Source: Streptomyces sp. DvalAA-43
GTDB lineage: Bacteria; Actinomycetota; Actinomycetes; Streptomycetales; Streptomycetaceae
Reading direction: 5' to 3'
Length of the DNA stretch: 64,000 nucleotides
Assembly: GCF_900091725.1 (NCBI RefSeq)
Contig: NZ_FMBW01000044.1
Span: forward strand, 372,001 to 436,000
Part shown: positions 17,235-24,985 of the stretch, in pieces
Layout of the letters: each line of letters begins with the position of its first letter
How positions within the stretch are numbered: position 1 is the first letter of the stretch
Made by a program: the position numbers and the translations under genes
The notes under the pieces: model-generated
Told to the model about the DNA's origin: nothing
What the model saw: the letters and a program-made list of their open reading frames with translations, nothing else
Database searches by the model: none

Positions 17235-17248
17235 GAGAACTTGTTTCA
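17235..17248. promoter_or_regulatory. KstR-like box upstream of the MBL hydrolase
   Basis: GAGAACTTGTTTCA matches 7 of 8 fixed positions of TnnAACnnGTTnnA. The reverse complement of the perfect box before kstR is TAGAACAAGTTTCA, so the 13-base core differs only in the two free central bases. It lies between the leftward MBL gene and the rightward gene at 17316 and could serve either. Confidence 0.5.
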
Positions 17249-17315
17249 GTAGTAGCCCTGGTCGACCATCTCTTGCGGCGCGGCTCGCGCGATGCTCCGT
17301 GGGAGAATGCCGCGC

Positions 17316-17828
17316 ATGAACGATGCGGCTACGACATCCATGGCCCGGCAGGTGAGCCGGCGATGGCGTGACCGGGAGGCGCCCGACGGGGACTGCATCG
17401 TGTTCGCCGACGGCTCTCTCGCGGTGATGGATCTGCTGGTCATGCAGGTGCCCGACCGGCCCGACGATCCGCGGGCGGAGAGCTGGCACTGGAACGAGGT
17501 GCTGCGCGCGACCGAGTGGAGCACCGACGGTTGGGTGGAGGTCGACTCCGCGCTCGCCACGCACACCTACGGGGGAAGCCGTGCCTGGGCGGGAGAATCG
17601 GCCCACCACGGATCCATCGGCTGGGTCGCGCTGACCCGGGACGACGACGGGAGCACCCTGGAATGGCTCGCCGTCTCCAGCTGGTCCAATCCGTTCTCCC
17701 GGGTCACCCTGGACGACACCGCGGTGACCGCGGTCAGTACCGCCGGCCGGATCTGGACCTTCCCCCGTGAAGCGCCCCAGAAAGTAGAGATCACCAACGA
17801 CCCGGCGTACCCGGGACATCGCCGCTGA
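17316..17828 (+). CDS. protein of unknown function
   Basis: A soluble-looking protein of 170 residues with no signal peptide or membrane segment; I do not recognise a family. The body is rich in beta-type alternation and Trp (ESWHWNEVLRATEWSTDGWVEV, IGWVALTRDDDGSTLEWLAVSSWSNPFSRVTLDD), which suggests a compact beta fold, and VTAVSTAGRIWTFPRE closes it. I chose the ATG at 17316 (GGGAG about 10 bases upstream) over the upstream ATG at 17292. A single-gene unit between the MBL gene and the aldehyde dehydrogenase. Confidence 0.6.
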   Translation: MNDAATTSMARQVSRRWRDREAPDGDCIVFADGSLAVMDLLVMQVPDRPDDPRAESWHWNEVLRATEWSTDGWVEVDSALATHTYGGSRAWAGESAHHGSIGWVALTRDDDGSTLEWLAVSSWSNPFSRVTLDDTAVTAVSTAGRIWTFPREAPQKVEITNDPAYPGHRR

Positions 17829-17970
17829 ACGCCTCGCCTCCCCCCGTGCCGACCATTTCCATGATGTGCCGTCAGGCGAGCCTGCGCGAAAGGGCGTTGC
17901 GCAAGGCGGTCGCGGAACCGATCCGCTGGTGACCCGGGCGGACACCGTCGCGGCCGTGGACTCCTGGAAC

Positions 17971-18002
17971 TGGAACTGGTATCAGTTCTGACACAGAGTC
18001 AG
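17971..18002. promoter_or_regulatory. composite operator before the aldehyde dehydrogenase
   Basis: TGGAACTGGTATCA (17971-17984) matches 7 of 8 fixed KstR-box positions and is part of the palindrome GAACTG-N4-CAGTTC. Three bases later comes a perfect inverted repeat, CTGAC-ACAGA-GTCAG (17988-18002). The dehydrogenase ATG is 56 bases downstream. The same pair, in mirror order, precedes the fused acyl-CoA dehydrogenase at 60700-60730. Confidence 0.5.
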
Positions 18003-18057
18003 ATGCCGGGTCGGGTACCGATCCGGGCAACGCGCCGGGCCGCGGGAGGCAGCAGCC

Positions 18058-19518
18058 ATGACCGAGCTTGTCGAACACGGAAAACTGTTCATCGGCGGGG
18101 AGTTGGTCGACCCGTTGGGCCGGGACGTGATCGAGGTCGTCTCGCCCCACACCGAACAGGTCATCGGCCGGGTGCCGCACGCCTGCGAGGCGGATGTGGA
18201 CCGGGCCGTCGCCGCCGGGCGGCGGGCGTTCGACGAGGGACCCTGGGCGCGGATGAGCCTGGACGAGCGGATCGCGGTGGTGACCAGGATCAAGGACGGG
18301 TTCGCCGTGCGGTACGAGGAGATCGCCCGGGTCATCAGCTCGGAGAACGGCACCCCGTACACATCGAGCGTCATGGTGCAGGCGCTCGCCGCGATGATGG
18401 TGTGGGACTCGGCGATCACCGTCGCCCGCGACTTCCCGTACGAGGAGCGGCGGACCGGGGCGCTCGGGCCGCTGCTGGTGCGCCGGGAGCCCGTCGGGGT
18501 GGTCGCGGCCGTCGTGCCGTGGAACGTGCCGCAGTTCACCGCCGCCGCCAAGCTCGCCCCCGCGCTGCTGGCCGGCTGCTCCGCCGTGCTCAAGGTCTCG
18601 CCCGAATCCCCGCTGGACGCCTACATCCTGGCCGAGATCGCCGCCGACGCCGGGCTGCCGGAGGGGGTGCTGTCGATCCTCCCGGCCGACCGCGAGGTCA
18701 GCGAGTACCTGGTCGGGCACCCCGGCATCGACAAGGTGTCGTTCACCGGGTCCGTGGCCGCCGGGCGCCGGGTGATGGAGGTCGCCGCGCGCAACCTCAC
18801 CCGGGTCACCCTGGAGCTGGGCGGCAAGTCCGCCGCCGTGATCCTCCCCGACGCCGATCTGGACGCCGCCGTCGCGGGCATCGTCCCCTTCGCCTGGATG
18901 ATCAACGGCCAGGCGTGCGTGGCCCAGACCCGCATCCTCGTGCCGCGCTCCCGCTACGGCGAGACGGCCGAGGCGTTCGCCGCCGCGGCGGGTGCGCTGA
19001 AGGTCGGCGATCCGCTGGACCCCGCCACCGAACTCGGCCCCCTCGTCGCCCAGCGCCAGCAGCGGCGCTCGCTCGACTACATCCGGATCGGGCAGGACGA
19101 GGGCGCCAAGATCCTCACCGGCGGCGGCCGTCCGGCGTCCCAGGAGCGCGGCTGGTACGTCGAGCCGACCCTCTTCGGGGACGTCGACAACTCCATGCGC
19201 ATCGCCCGCGAGGAGATCTTCGGCCCCGTCATCTGCCTGCTGCCGTACGGCGACGAGGACGAGGCCGTACGGATCGCCAACGACTCCGACTACGGCCTCA
19301 GCGGCAGCGTCTGGACCGCCGACACCGGACACGGCATCGACATCGCCCGCCGGGTCAGGACGGGCACGTACAGCGTGAACACCTTCAGCCTCGACATGCT
19401 CGGCCCGTTCGGCGGGTACAAGAACTCCGGCCTGGGGCGGGAGTTCGGCCCCGAGGGGTACGGCGAGTACTTCGAGCACAAGATGATCCACCTGCCGGCC
19501 GGATACGGGGAGGCGTGA
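18058..19518 (+). CDS. NAD(P)-dependent aldehyde dehydrogenase
   Basis: A 486-residue class-3 aldehyde dehydrogenase oxidising an aldehyde to the acid. The general base Glu253 is in LELGGKSA, the nucleophile Cys287 in NGQACVAQTR; the cofactor loop is FTGSVAAGR and the C-terminal EEIFGPV and GPFGGYKNSGLGRE are intact. It resembles remembered mycobacterial Rv0223c, a KstR-controlled aldehyde dehydrogenase, more than betaine or succinate-semialdehyde enzymes. It is coupled by TGATG overlap to a P450-type ferredoxin, and a KstR-like composite operator lies upstream. It could oxidise a steroid side-chain aldehyde produced by CYP125; this is inference. Confidence 0.88.
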   Translation: MTELVEHGKLFIGGELVDPLGRDVIEVVSPHTEQVIGRVPHACEADVDRAVAAGRRAFDEGPWARMSLDERIAVVTRIKDGFAVRYEEIARVISSENGTPYTSSVMVQALAAMMVWDSAITVARDFPYEERRTGALGPLLVRREPVGVVAAVVPWNVPQFTAAAKLAPALLAGCSAVLKVSPESPLDAYILAEIAADAGLPEGVLSILPADREVSEYLVGHPGIDKVSFTGSVAAGRRVMEVAARNLTRVTLELGGKSAAVILPDADLDAAVAGIVPFAWMINGQACVAQTRILVPRSRYGETAEAFAAAAGALKVGDPLDPATELGPLVAQRQQRRSLDYIRIGQDEGAKILTGGGRPASQERGWYVEPTLFGDVDNSMRIAREEIFGPVICLLPYGDEDEAVRIANDSDYGLSGSVWTADTGHGIDIARRVRTGTYSVNTFSLDMLGPFGGYKNSGLGREFGPEGYGEYFEHKMIHLPAGYGEA

Positions 19519-19751
19519 TGGGGGACCGCTGGGCCGTCGAGGTCGACCGGGGGGTCTGCATCGGTTCCGGGATGTGCGTGAACCACGCCCCGGGCCGGTT
19601 CGCGCTGGACTCCGCCCGCCAGTCCCGCCCGGTGGAGGCGGAGACCGACGCCGACGAGAAGGTCCTCACCGCCGCCGAGGGCTGCCCGGTCGAGGCGATC
19701 ACGATCACCCTGAGCGGCTCGGACGAGGTGGTGTTCCCGCCGGAGGAGTAG
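19518..19751 (+). CDS. [3Fe-4S]-type ferredoxin
   Basis: A 77-residue ferredoxin with three cluster cysteines: Cys14 and Cys20 in VCIGSGMCVN and Cys56 in GCPVEAI. The position normally holding a fourth Cys is Ser17/Gly18, so a [3Fe-4S] cluster is expected, as in ferredoxins that reduce actinobacterial P450s. It begins at the A of the aldehyde dehydrogenase stop (TGATG), so the two are translationally coupled. No P450 is adjacent; the CYP125 13 kb away is a candidate partner. The last 47 bases overlap the convergent FGE-like gene. Confidence 0.88.
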   Translation: MGDRWAVEVDRGVCIGSGMCVNHAPGRFALDSARQSRPVEAETDADEKVLTAAEGCPVEAITITLSGSDEVVFPPEE

Positions 19752-20442
19752 GCGGCGGGCAGCTCGTGCCCGAGCGGGCGAGGCGGAAGCCCACATCGTC
19801 GACGCGGAACGTCGGGTGGCTGCGGCGGCGGGCGGAGGCGCGGCAGCTCCAGTGCTCGTCGAACCAGCCGCCGCCGCGCAGCACCCGGTAGGTGCCGTAC
19901 ACCTCGGCGTCGTAGACGTCCCAGCACCAGTCCCAGACGTTGCCCAGCATGTCGTGGAGGCCCCACGCGTTGGGGAGTTTGCCGCGCACCTCGTGGACGC
20001 GGTCGTGTGCGTTGTCGCGGTACCAGGCGATCTCGTCGAGCTCCCCGTGGCGCGGCCCGGTCGTGCCGGCGCGGCAGGCGTGCTCCCACTCGGCCTCGGT
20101 GGGCAGCCGGTAGCCCTCGGAGGCCGCGTCCCACTCGATGTTGTCGTCCTCGTCGGCCGGGAGGCGGTACGCGGGCGCCAGCCCCTCGCGCAGGGACAGG
20201 GCGTTGCAGAACCGCACCGCGTCCCACCAGGACACGGACTCGACGGGCAGCCGGTCCCCGCGCGCGGCGCTCGGGCGAAGGCCGGTGACGTGTGCGTACA
20301 GGTCCTGGGTGACGGGGACGGACGCGAGTCGGTACGGGGCCAGTCCGACCGCCCAACTGCGCCGCGTCCGCCGGTCCGTCAGCGTCACCGTTCCCGGCGG
20401 GATGTCGACCAGTTCGGTTCCCGTGCCCGTATGCGCGTCCAT
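19705..20442 (-). CDS. SUMF1/FGE-like protein lacking one copper-site cysteine
   Basis: A 245-residue formylglycine-generating-enzyme-sulfatase fold. Recognisable blocks: PVTQDLYAHVTG, LPVESVSWWDAVRFCNALS, YRLPTEAEWEHACRAGT, LHDMLGNVWDWCWDVY and RVLRGGGWFDEHWSCRASARR...DDVGFRL. True FGE has LCHDSYCNR with two copper-binding Cys; here the first position is Asp and only the second Cys remains. It is therefore unlikely to make formylglycine and is better called an FGE-like or PvdO/EgtB-fold protein of unknown function. The ATG at 20442 is chosen; the frame continues upstream as a Pro/Arg-rich non-protein-like run. The C-terminal tail overlaps the ferredoxin gene on the other strand. Confidence 0.8.
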   Translation of the reverse strand: MDAHTGTGTELVDIPPGTVTLTDRRTRRSWAVGLAPYRLASVPVTQDLYAHVTGLRPSAARGDRLPVESVSWWDAVRFCNALSLREGLAPAYRLPADEDDNIEWDAASEGYRLPTEAEWEHACRAGTTGPRHGELDEIAWYRDNAHDRVHEVRGKLPNAWGLHDMLGNVWDWCWDVYDAEVYGTYRVLRGGGWFDEHWSCRASARRRSHPTFRVDDVGFRLARSGTSCPPPTPPAGTPPRPSRSG

Positions 20443-20503
20443 GACCAGGGACCTTAGCGTCGCCGCCCGGGAACCGGACGGGCGCCGGCGCGTCCCCGCA
20501 CGA

Positions 20504-20542
20504 GGCCGGCCCGTACCGGAACGCATCCGGTACGGGCCGGCC
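20504..20542 (-). terminator. hairpin terminator of the FG-GAP gene
   Basis: Perfect 17-bp stem GGCCGGCCCGTACCGGA with a 5-base loop, 23 bases beyond the stop of the leftward FG-GAP gene. Confidence 0.85.
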
Positions 20543-20564
20543 CCTCGATTCCGTGCTGTCGGGA

Positions 20565-22493
20565 TCAGCTCAGCGCCTGGAGGCCCAGCCGGCCCTCGGT
20601 GCCCACGGTGACCCCGCTGCCCGGGACGTCCGGGTAGAAGCGGAGCCGGTCATCGCTCCCGGTCGCCCAGAGACCGGCCCCGGAATCTCCGCCCGCATCC
20701 GGGGCGGCCGTGAGCAGCGGCCGGTCGGTGGGGGACCAGCCGGTGTCGAGGACGACGGACGCCGACTCGGAACCGAGCCCCTCGCCGGAGTACCCCGTGC
20801 CTTCGAAGAGGCGCAGCTGACCGGTGTTCCTGTCGCGGGCGATGAGGTCCACGTGCCCGTTCCCGGTGCGGTCACCCGGCGCGACGAGGTCGTAGTCGGC
20901 CCAGGGGCCCTCACCGAGCAGGACCGGGTCCCGGTCCATGTCGAGGTAGTGGGCCGGGGAGCCGAAGTACAGCCAGAGCCGGTTGCCTTCCTTGACCAGG
21001 AGGTCGGGGAAGCCCGGAGCGTCCGCCGTGCCGTCGCCGTCGGTGTCCTGCGGCCCGTCGACGTCTCCGATCGCGAGGATCTGGTCGGCCGCTGCCCAGT
21101 GGTTGTTCCGCTCGTCGAACACCTGGAGTTGCTGTGTGCCCTCGGTACAGGGCGGCGACTGCTCGTCGGCCTGTTCGCCGGGGCTCGTGCAGGCGAAGCC
21201 CGTTCCGTTGTTGGGGAACAGGTACAGCGACTTCCCGCCGTCGCCGGGAAGCGCGGCGATCAGGTCCTCGTAGCCGTCCCCGGTCCAGTCACCGCGACGG
21301 GTGAGGGTGGCACCGTCGAAGTCGGTGCTCGCGGCCACGGTGGCAGCTCCGACGCGGCCGTCCCCCTGGCCTGGGTAGAGCACCAGTTCGCCGTTGGCGC
21401 GTACACCGTAGAGGTCGGCGACTCCGTCGCCGTTGAGGTCTCCGGGCCCGTCCGGGGCTGCGGGGCCGTCGACCCAGAATCGGTACTGGGTGAGGTCCGA
21501 CCGGTTCCCGGCGGCGTCGAGGCTGCGGACGTTCAGCGTGTGCGGTCCGGCCGTCGGCGGAACGAGCGTGATCCCGCCGTCCTTCCTCCCGTCGCCGTCG
21601 AGGTCGGCGGTGGGCGCGACGGAGCGCGGGCCGGAGGCCCAGTCCGTCCAGTACTCGTACGACGTCACGTCGTCGACACCGCCGTCGCCGACGACGAACG
21701 TGCCGGGCTTCCGGACCTCTCCCGTCTCCTGCGGTCGGCCCTCGGAAGCATCGGGGAAGTCGGTCGACTTGACGGTCGGCGGTGCGCTCGGGCGGTCGGG
21801 GTCGAAGACGAACCGGCATCCGGGCCCGTCGGCGGCCGGTGCCCACGCGGAGTGGGAAGTGCTGTCCTGCGCCCGGACCCGCCAGGAGAAGTTGCCGTCG
21901 GCGACGGTGAGGTACTGCCGCAGTGTGTCCTTCGGCACCCTGAGCGAGGCCGCTGTCCCGGAAGTCGCCGAGACCTCGGCACTGACGATCAGGGCCCCGT
22001 CGGGGTCTTCGTCGGGATGATGGCCCGTCGCCCACAGGTCGAACCGGGCGTTCAGCGTGCCGCCGTCGGGGTCGCCGATCTCGGCGTTGAGCGTCACGTC
22101 CGTGTTGCCGATGGAGACGAACGGGGCCGAGGTCGGGCAGCCGCCCGAGCCGGGGCTGGTGTCCAGGCCGGTCGGGACGTCGGGCACGGTGTTGTGCCCG
22201 GTGGACGGCACCGCCGATTCGGCGTCGGACTTCTCCCGGCCGTACGTGTCCGAGCCATCGGCCGCGCGGAGGCCGGGCGTGATGTCGGGCCGCTCATTGC
22301 CCGCGGGCTCCGTGACTCCGGACGTCACGTCGAGGACGGGAGACTGGTTGCTTCCGGGCGTTCCTCTGTCCGGTGAGCCGCCGGACGCCTCCGCGTGCTG
22401 CGCGAGCGCAAGCGCGAGCACCAGTGCACATGCAAGCGAAGCGGTCGCGCTCTTCTTATTTATTTGTCTATTTTTCCCTCTGGGACATCGCAT
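20565..22493 (-). CDS. secreted FG-GAP/VCBS-repeat protein
   Basis: A 642-residue exported protein. A basic start and hydrophobic core (ACALVLALALAQHAEASG) give a signal peptide cut near residue 36. Residues of about 115-360 look like extracellular beta-sandwich modules. The C-terminal 280 residues carry FG-GAP/VCBS calcium-type repeats such as GDLNGDGVADLYGV, GDWTGDGYEDLIAA, DTDGDGTADAPGFPDLLV and GDRTGNGHVDLIA, a beta-propeller. No catalytic domain is seen; surface binding or a role in differentiation is possible. AAGGGGG sits 8 bases before the ATG. The first codons and the leader are markedly AT-rich compared with neighbours, though the body has normal high GC. Confidence 0.8.
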   Translation of the reverse strand: MRCPRGKNRQINKKSATASLACALVLALALAQHAEASGGSPDRGTPGSNQSPVLDVTSGVTEPAGNERPDITPGLRAADGSDTYGREKSDAESAVPSTGHNTVPDVPTGLDTSPGSGGCPTSAPFVSIGNTDVTLNAEIGDPDGGTLNARFDLWATGHHPDEDPDGALIVSAEVSATSGTAASLRVPKDTLRQYLTVADGNFSWRVRAQDSTSHSAWAPAADGPGCRFVFDPDRPSAPPTVKSTDFPDASEGRPQETGEVRKPGTFVVGDGGVDDVTSYEYWTDWASGPRSVAPTADLDGDGRKDGGITLVPPTAGPHTLNVRSLDAAGNRSDLTQYRFWVDGPAAPDGPGDLNGDGVADLYGVRANGELVLYPGQGDGRVGAATVAASTDFDGATLTRRGDWTGDGYEDLIAALPGDGGKSLYLFPNNGTGFACTSPGEQADEQSPPCTEGTQQLQVFDERNNHWAAADQILAIGDVDGPQDTDGDGTADAPGFPDLLVKEGNRLWLYFGSPAHYLDMDRDPVLLGEGPWADYDLVAPGDRTGNGHVDLIARDRNTGQLRLFEGTGYSGEGLGSESASVVLDTGWSPTDRPLLTAAPDAGGDSGAGLWATGSDDRLRFYPDVPGSGVTVGTEGRLGLQALS

Positions 22494-22745
22494 GAGTGAG
22501 ACCCCCTTCTGGCCTGGTCGATATGCACCTTAGGGCGTGTAGAAAACGTGAGGAATATGGATGCAGCGTGTCGTTGACGGCTATCCGGGTCGAGGATGCA
22601 TGGCTTGAAAGTGCCCGTTGAGGGCGTGCCATCTACTGTAAAAATGGGATAAAAGTTCCCATATTTCCCTCTGAGGCTGGCGCATGAGCGTCGATGGTTT
22701 CCCGCTTCTTGACGTGGGTGATGTGAAGGTCCGCCGCTCGGCCGC
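22494..22745. other. AT-rich intergenic leader of the FG-GAP gene
   Basis: No gene seen. Much less GC-rich than the surrounding DNA, with short T and A runs. It contains the inverted repeat TGGGA-N7-TCCCA near 22643-22659 and probably the promoter and a long 5' leader of the leftward FG-GAP gene. Confidence 0.45.
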
Positions 22746-23492
22746 CTACGCGCGCGTCGCCGTCCAGCCCCGGTCGTCGAGGCCGGTCAGTACCGCCGCC
22801 ACGAACTCCCTTCGTTCGTCGCCGTGTTCGCGGAACCACAGGCCCAGCTGGTGCGAGGCGTCCGGCAGGTCGAACCGGGTGTACCGGGCGCGCGCGGCCA
22901 GCGCTTCCTGTACCGCCTCGGTCACCGCGGGCGGGATCACCTCATCCGTGCCCGGTACGGCGAGCACCGCCCGGCCCTCGTACGCCCGCAACGCGTCGAG
23001 CGCGGGCGCCTCCCGCCAGCTGTCCGGCCGCCGGATGATCCCGCTGAACCGTCCGTTCCCGTTCCCGAAGGGCTCGTTCCACGCCTCAGCGGCGTACACG
23101 GCGGGCGCGCACAGCCCCAGCGACACCACCCGGTCCCCGTAGTGCCGGGCGAGGTCGGCCACCGTCTGCCCGCTCATGCTGAACCCCACCAGGACCAGCG
23201 GCGCGTCCGGTCCCGCGTGGGCCTCGATCACGGACATGGCCTGCTCGAACCTTCGACGCAGGCTCAGTTCGCCGAGTTTCCCGGTGCTTTCGCCGTGCCC
23301 GGAGAAGTCGAAGGCGACCGCGCGGCAGCCGTGGGCCACGAACTCCCGTGCCAGCGGCAGCAGTCGCTCCTTGCTGCCGGTGCCCGCGCCGTGCAGCAGT
23401 ACGGCGGTGCCCCCGGACGGCTCACCGCCGTACACACCGCTGAGCCGTTCACCGTCGTGGTCGTGGGTGAAGTCGGAGAGCATGCCGCCCAT
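22746..23492 (-). CDS. alpha/beta hydrolase
   Basis: A 248-residue cytosolic alpha/beta hydrolase. The oxyanion region is LLHGAGTGSKERLLPLA, the charge-relay strand FDFSGHGES, the nucleophile elbow GFSMSGQ (GxSxG), then VPGTDEVIPP (Asp) and LPDASHQLG (His). The layout fits dienelactone-hydrolase-like or serine-aminopeptidase-type members. Start alternatives are ATG 23492 and ATG 23483 (MLSDFTHD). Substrate unknown; monocistronic by position. Confidence 0.8.
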   Translation of the reverse strand: MGGMLSDFTHDHDGERLSGVYGGEPSGGTAVLLHGAGTGSKERLLPLAREFVAHGCRAVAFDFSGHGESTGKLGELSLRRRFEQAMSVIEAHAGPDAPLVLVGFSMSGQTVADLARHYGDRVVSLGLCAPAVYAAEAWNEPFGNGNGRFSGIIRRPDSWREAPALDALRAYEGRAVLAVPGTDEVIPPAVTEAVQEALAARARYTRFDLPDASHQLGLWFREHGDERREFVAAVLTGLDDRGWTATRA

Positions 23493-23994
23493 TCACTCAC
23501 GGACGGCCTCCGTCCCGGTGGGAGGGGGTACGGCGTACGCCGGGTTCCCGCGAGGGGTGCCGGGGTGATCCCATTGCGCCGGAAATTAACCCAGATTTCT
23601 TGTCGAATTTTATGCATGCATGATACAAGCGGCTGCGGTGAGTGTGTGTGGGGGGTGCTTGGCGTTCGGGGATTGAGGAAAGGGGTGAAGTGGCTTTGCG
23701 GGGCTTATCGTTCGGTCAAAAAGTGGATGTGGAATGTTCAACCCCTGGCCAAGAATTCCGTGGCGAAGCGGGCGTCAGGTGGTTGCCGGGGTGGCTCATT
23801 GGGGTTCTGAACTGGGTGTATCGCCGAGGGTGGGGGAGTGGGTGCACCGCGTGACTCTCTCCTGTCGGCGCTCCCGTGCCGCCTTCGGGCGTACCGTCTC
23901 AACAGATTGTTGACCAAGATCCACATCTCCGGAATGCGGACGGTGTGGATGAATTCGGCGTGCCCTCATTCGTCATGCTCAAAGGAGAGAAGAC
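23493..23994. other. 502-base region upstream of the urea/urease operon
   Basis: No convincing gene. It holds an AT-rich patch at 23575-23625, a weak short open frame with no ribosome-binding site or protein-like sequence near 23642-23854, and the promoter of the urease operon. A perfect palindrome (23899-23913) is listed separately. I could not identify a GlnR or Nur box with confidence. Confidence 0.5.
23899..23913. promoter_or_regulatory. palindromic operator candidate for the urease operon
   Basis: TCAACA-GAT-TGTTGA is a perfect 6-bp inverted repeat overlapping a -35-like TTGACC (23910-23915), about 80 bases before the urea-transporter GTG. The position suits a repressor site; the regulator is unknown. 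Confidence 0.45.
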
Positions 23995-24981
23995 GTGCCC
24001 GCAGCAGAACAGGCGGTGCGAATACGGGGCCGGGTATTTCCCGGGGGAGGGGCTGTTCCCCGGGCCGGGGCGGCGCAGTTGCGCGGCATCGCGCAGGTGG
24101 TGCTCGTCGGCAGTCCGTGGTCCGGGCTGCTGTTCGCGGTCGCGCTCTTCGTCGGCGGGTGGCGGCTCGGGGTGTTCGGGCTGCTCGGTACCGCCGCGTC
24201 CACCGGCGCCGCCGTTCTGCTCGGAGCCGACCGGAAGGGCATGGCGCAGGGGCTCCAGGGCTACTGCGGTTGCCTCACCGGCGTCGCCCTCGTCGTCCGG
24301 CTCGGCGCCTCGTGGCAGACCGCGGTGCTCGTCGTGCTCGGGGCGGCGGCCTGCACGGTGCTGAGCGGTGCCGCGGGCCGGCTGCTCGCACCGCTCGGGC
24401 TGCCCGTGCTGACGGCCCCGTACTGCCTGGTCGTCAGCGCCCTGACGGTCGCCCTGTCCAACGGCCCGGTCTCCGCGGGGGTGTCCGCGCGCGTACCGGG
24501 GTTCACGGAGCTGACCGCCGCCGAGGTCTGGCGCGCGCTCTGCGCCAACATCGGCCAGATCTTCTTCCTCGACAAGTGGTACGCGGGCCTGATCGTGCTG
24601 GCCGGGCTCCTCGTCGCCTCCCGGATCGCCGCGCTCGCGGCGGTGGGCGCCAGTGCTCTGGCGCTCGTGACGGCCTGTGCGGCGGGGCTGCCCGCCGACT
24701 CGATCACCGAGGGGCTGTACGGCTACAACGCGGTGCTCTGCGCGATCGCCCTGGCGGCCGCCTTCCTGCCCCTCACCCCCTGGACCGCCGGGTACGCCGC
24801 GCTCGCCGTCGTCGCCTCGGTCCCCTTCGCCGCCGCCTGGGAAGCCTTCGCCCAGTCCGCCGGTACAACCCCCTTCACCTGGCCGTTCACCGTGACGACC
24901 TGGCTCTTCCTGGTGGCCGGTCCGGCTCTGGGCCGCCCCGGGCTCTCCGTCGAGAAAGCACCTTCGAGAAAGCAGACGTGA
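23995..24981 (+). CDS. urea transporter (UT/Yut family)
   Basis: A 328-residue membrane protein of the urea-channel family: two repeats of hydrophobic helices, with LQGYCGCLTGVALVVRLG in the first half and EGLYGYNAVLCAIALAAAFLPL in the second, the paired GxNxxL-type selectivity segments. PVLTAPYCLVVSALTV and NIGQIFFLDKWYAGLIVLAG are typical connecting segments. GTG 23995 has AAAGGAGAG 6 bases upstream. It heads the urease genes (4 bases before ureA), so it supplies urea to the cytoplasmic enzyme. Confidence 0.9.
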   Translation: MPAAEQAVRIRGRVFPGGGAVPRAGAAQLRGIAQVVLVGSPWSGLLFAVALFVGGWRLGVFGLLGTAASTGAAVLLGADRKGMAQGLQGYCGCLTGVALVVRLGASWQTAVLVVLGAAACTVLSGAAGRLLAPLGLPVLTAPYCLVVSALTVALSNGPVSAGVSARVPGFTELTAAEVWRALCANIGQIFFLDKWYAGLIVLAGLLVASRIAALAAVGASALALVTACAAGLPADSITEGLYGYNAVLCAIALAAAFLPLTPWTAGYAALAVVASVPFAAAWEAFAQSAGTTPFTWPFTVTTWLFLVAGPALGRPGLSVEKAPSRKQT

Positions 24982-24985
24982 CGTC

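Noticed and set aside
19705..20442. Genuine formylglycine-generating enzyme
   Set aside because: One of the two required copper-site Cys is Asp and no sulfatase gene is in the window.
23642..23854. Small open frame of about 70 codons upstream of the urea transporter
   Set aside because: No ribosome-binding site, odd composition (Gly/Arg/Trp), and no recognisable similarity; probably non-coding leader.
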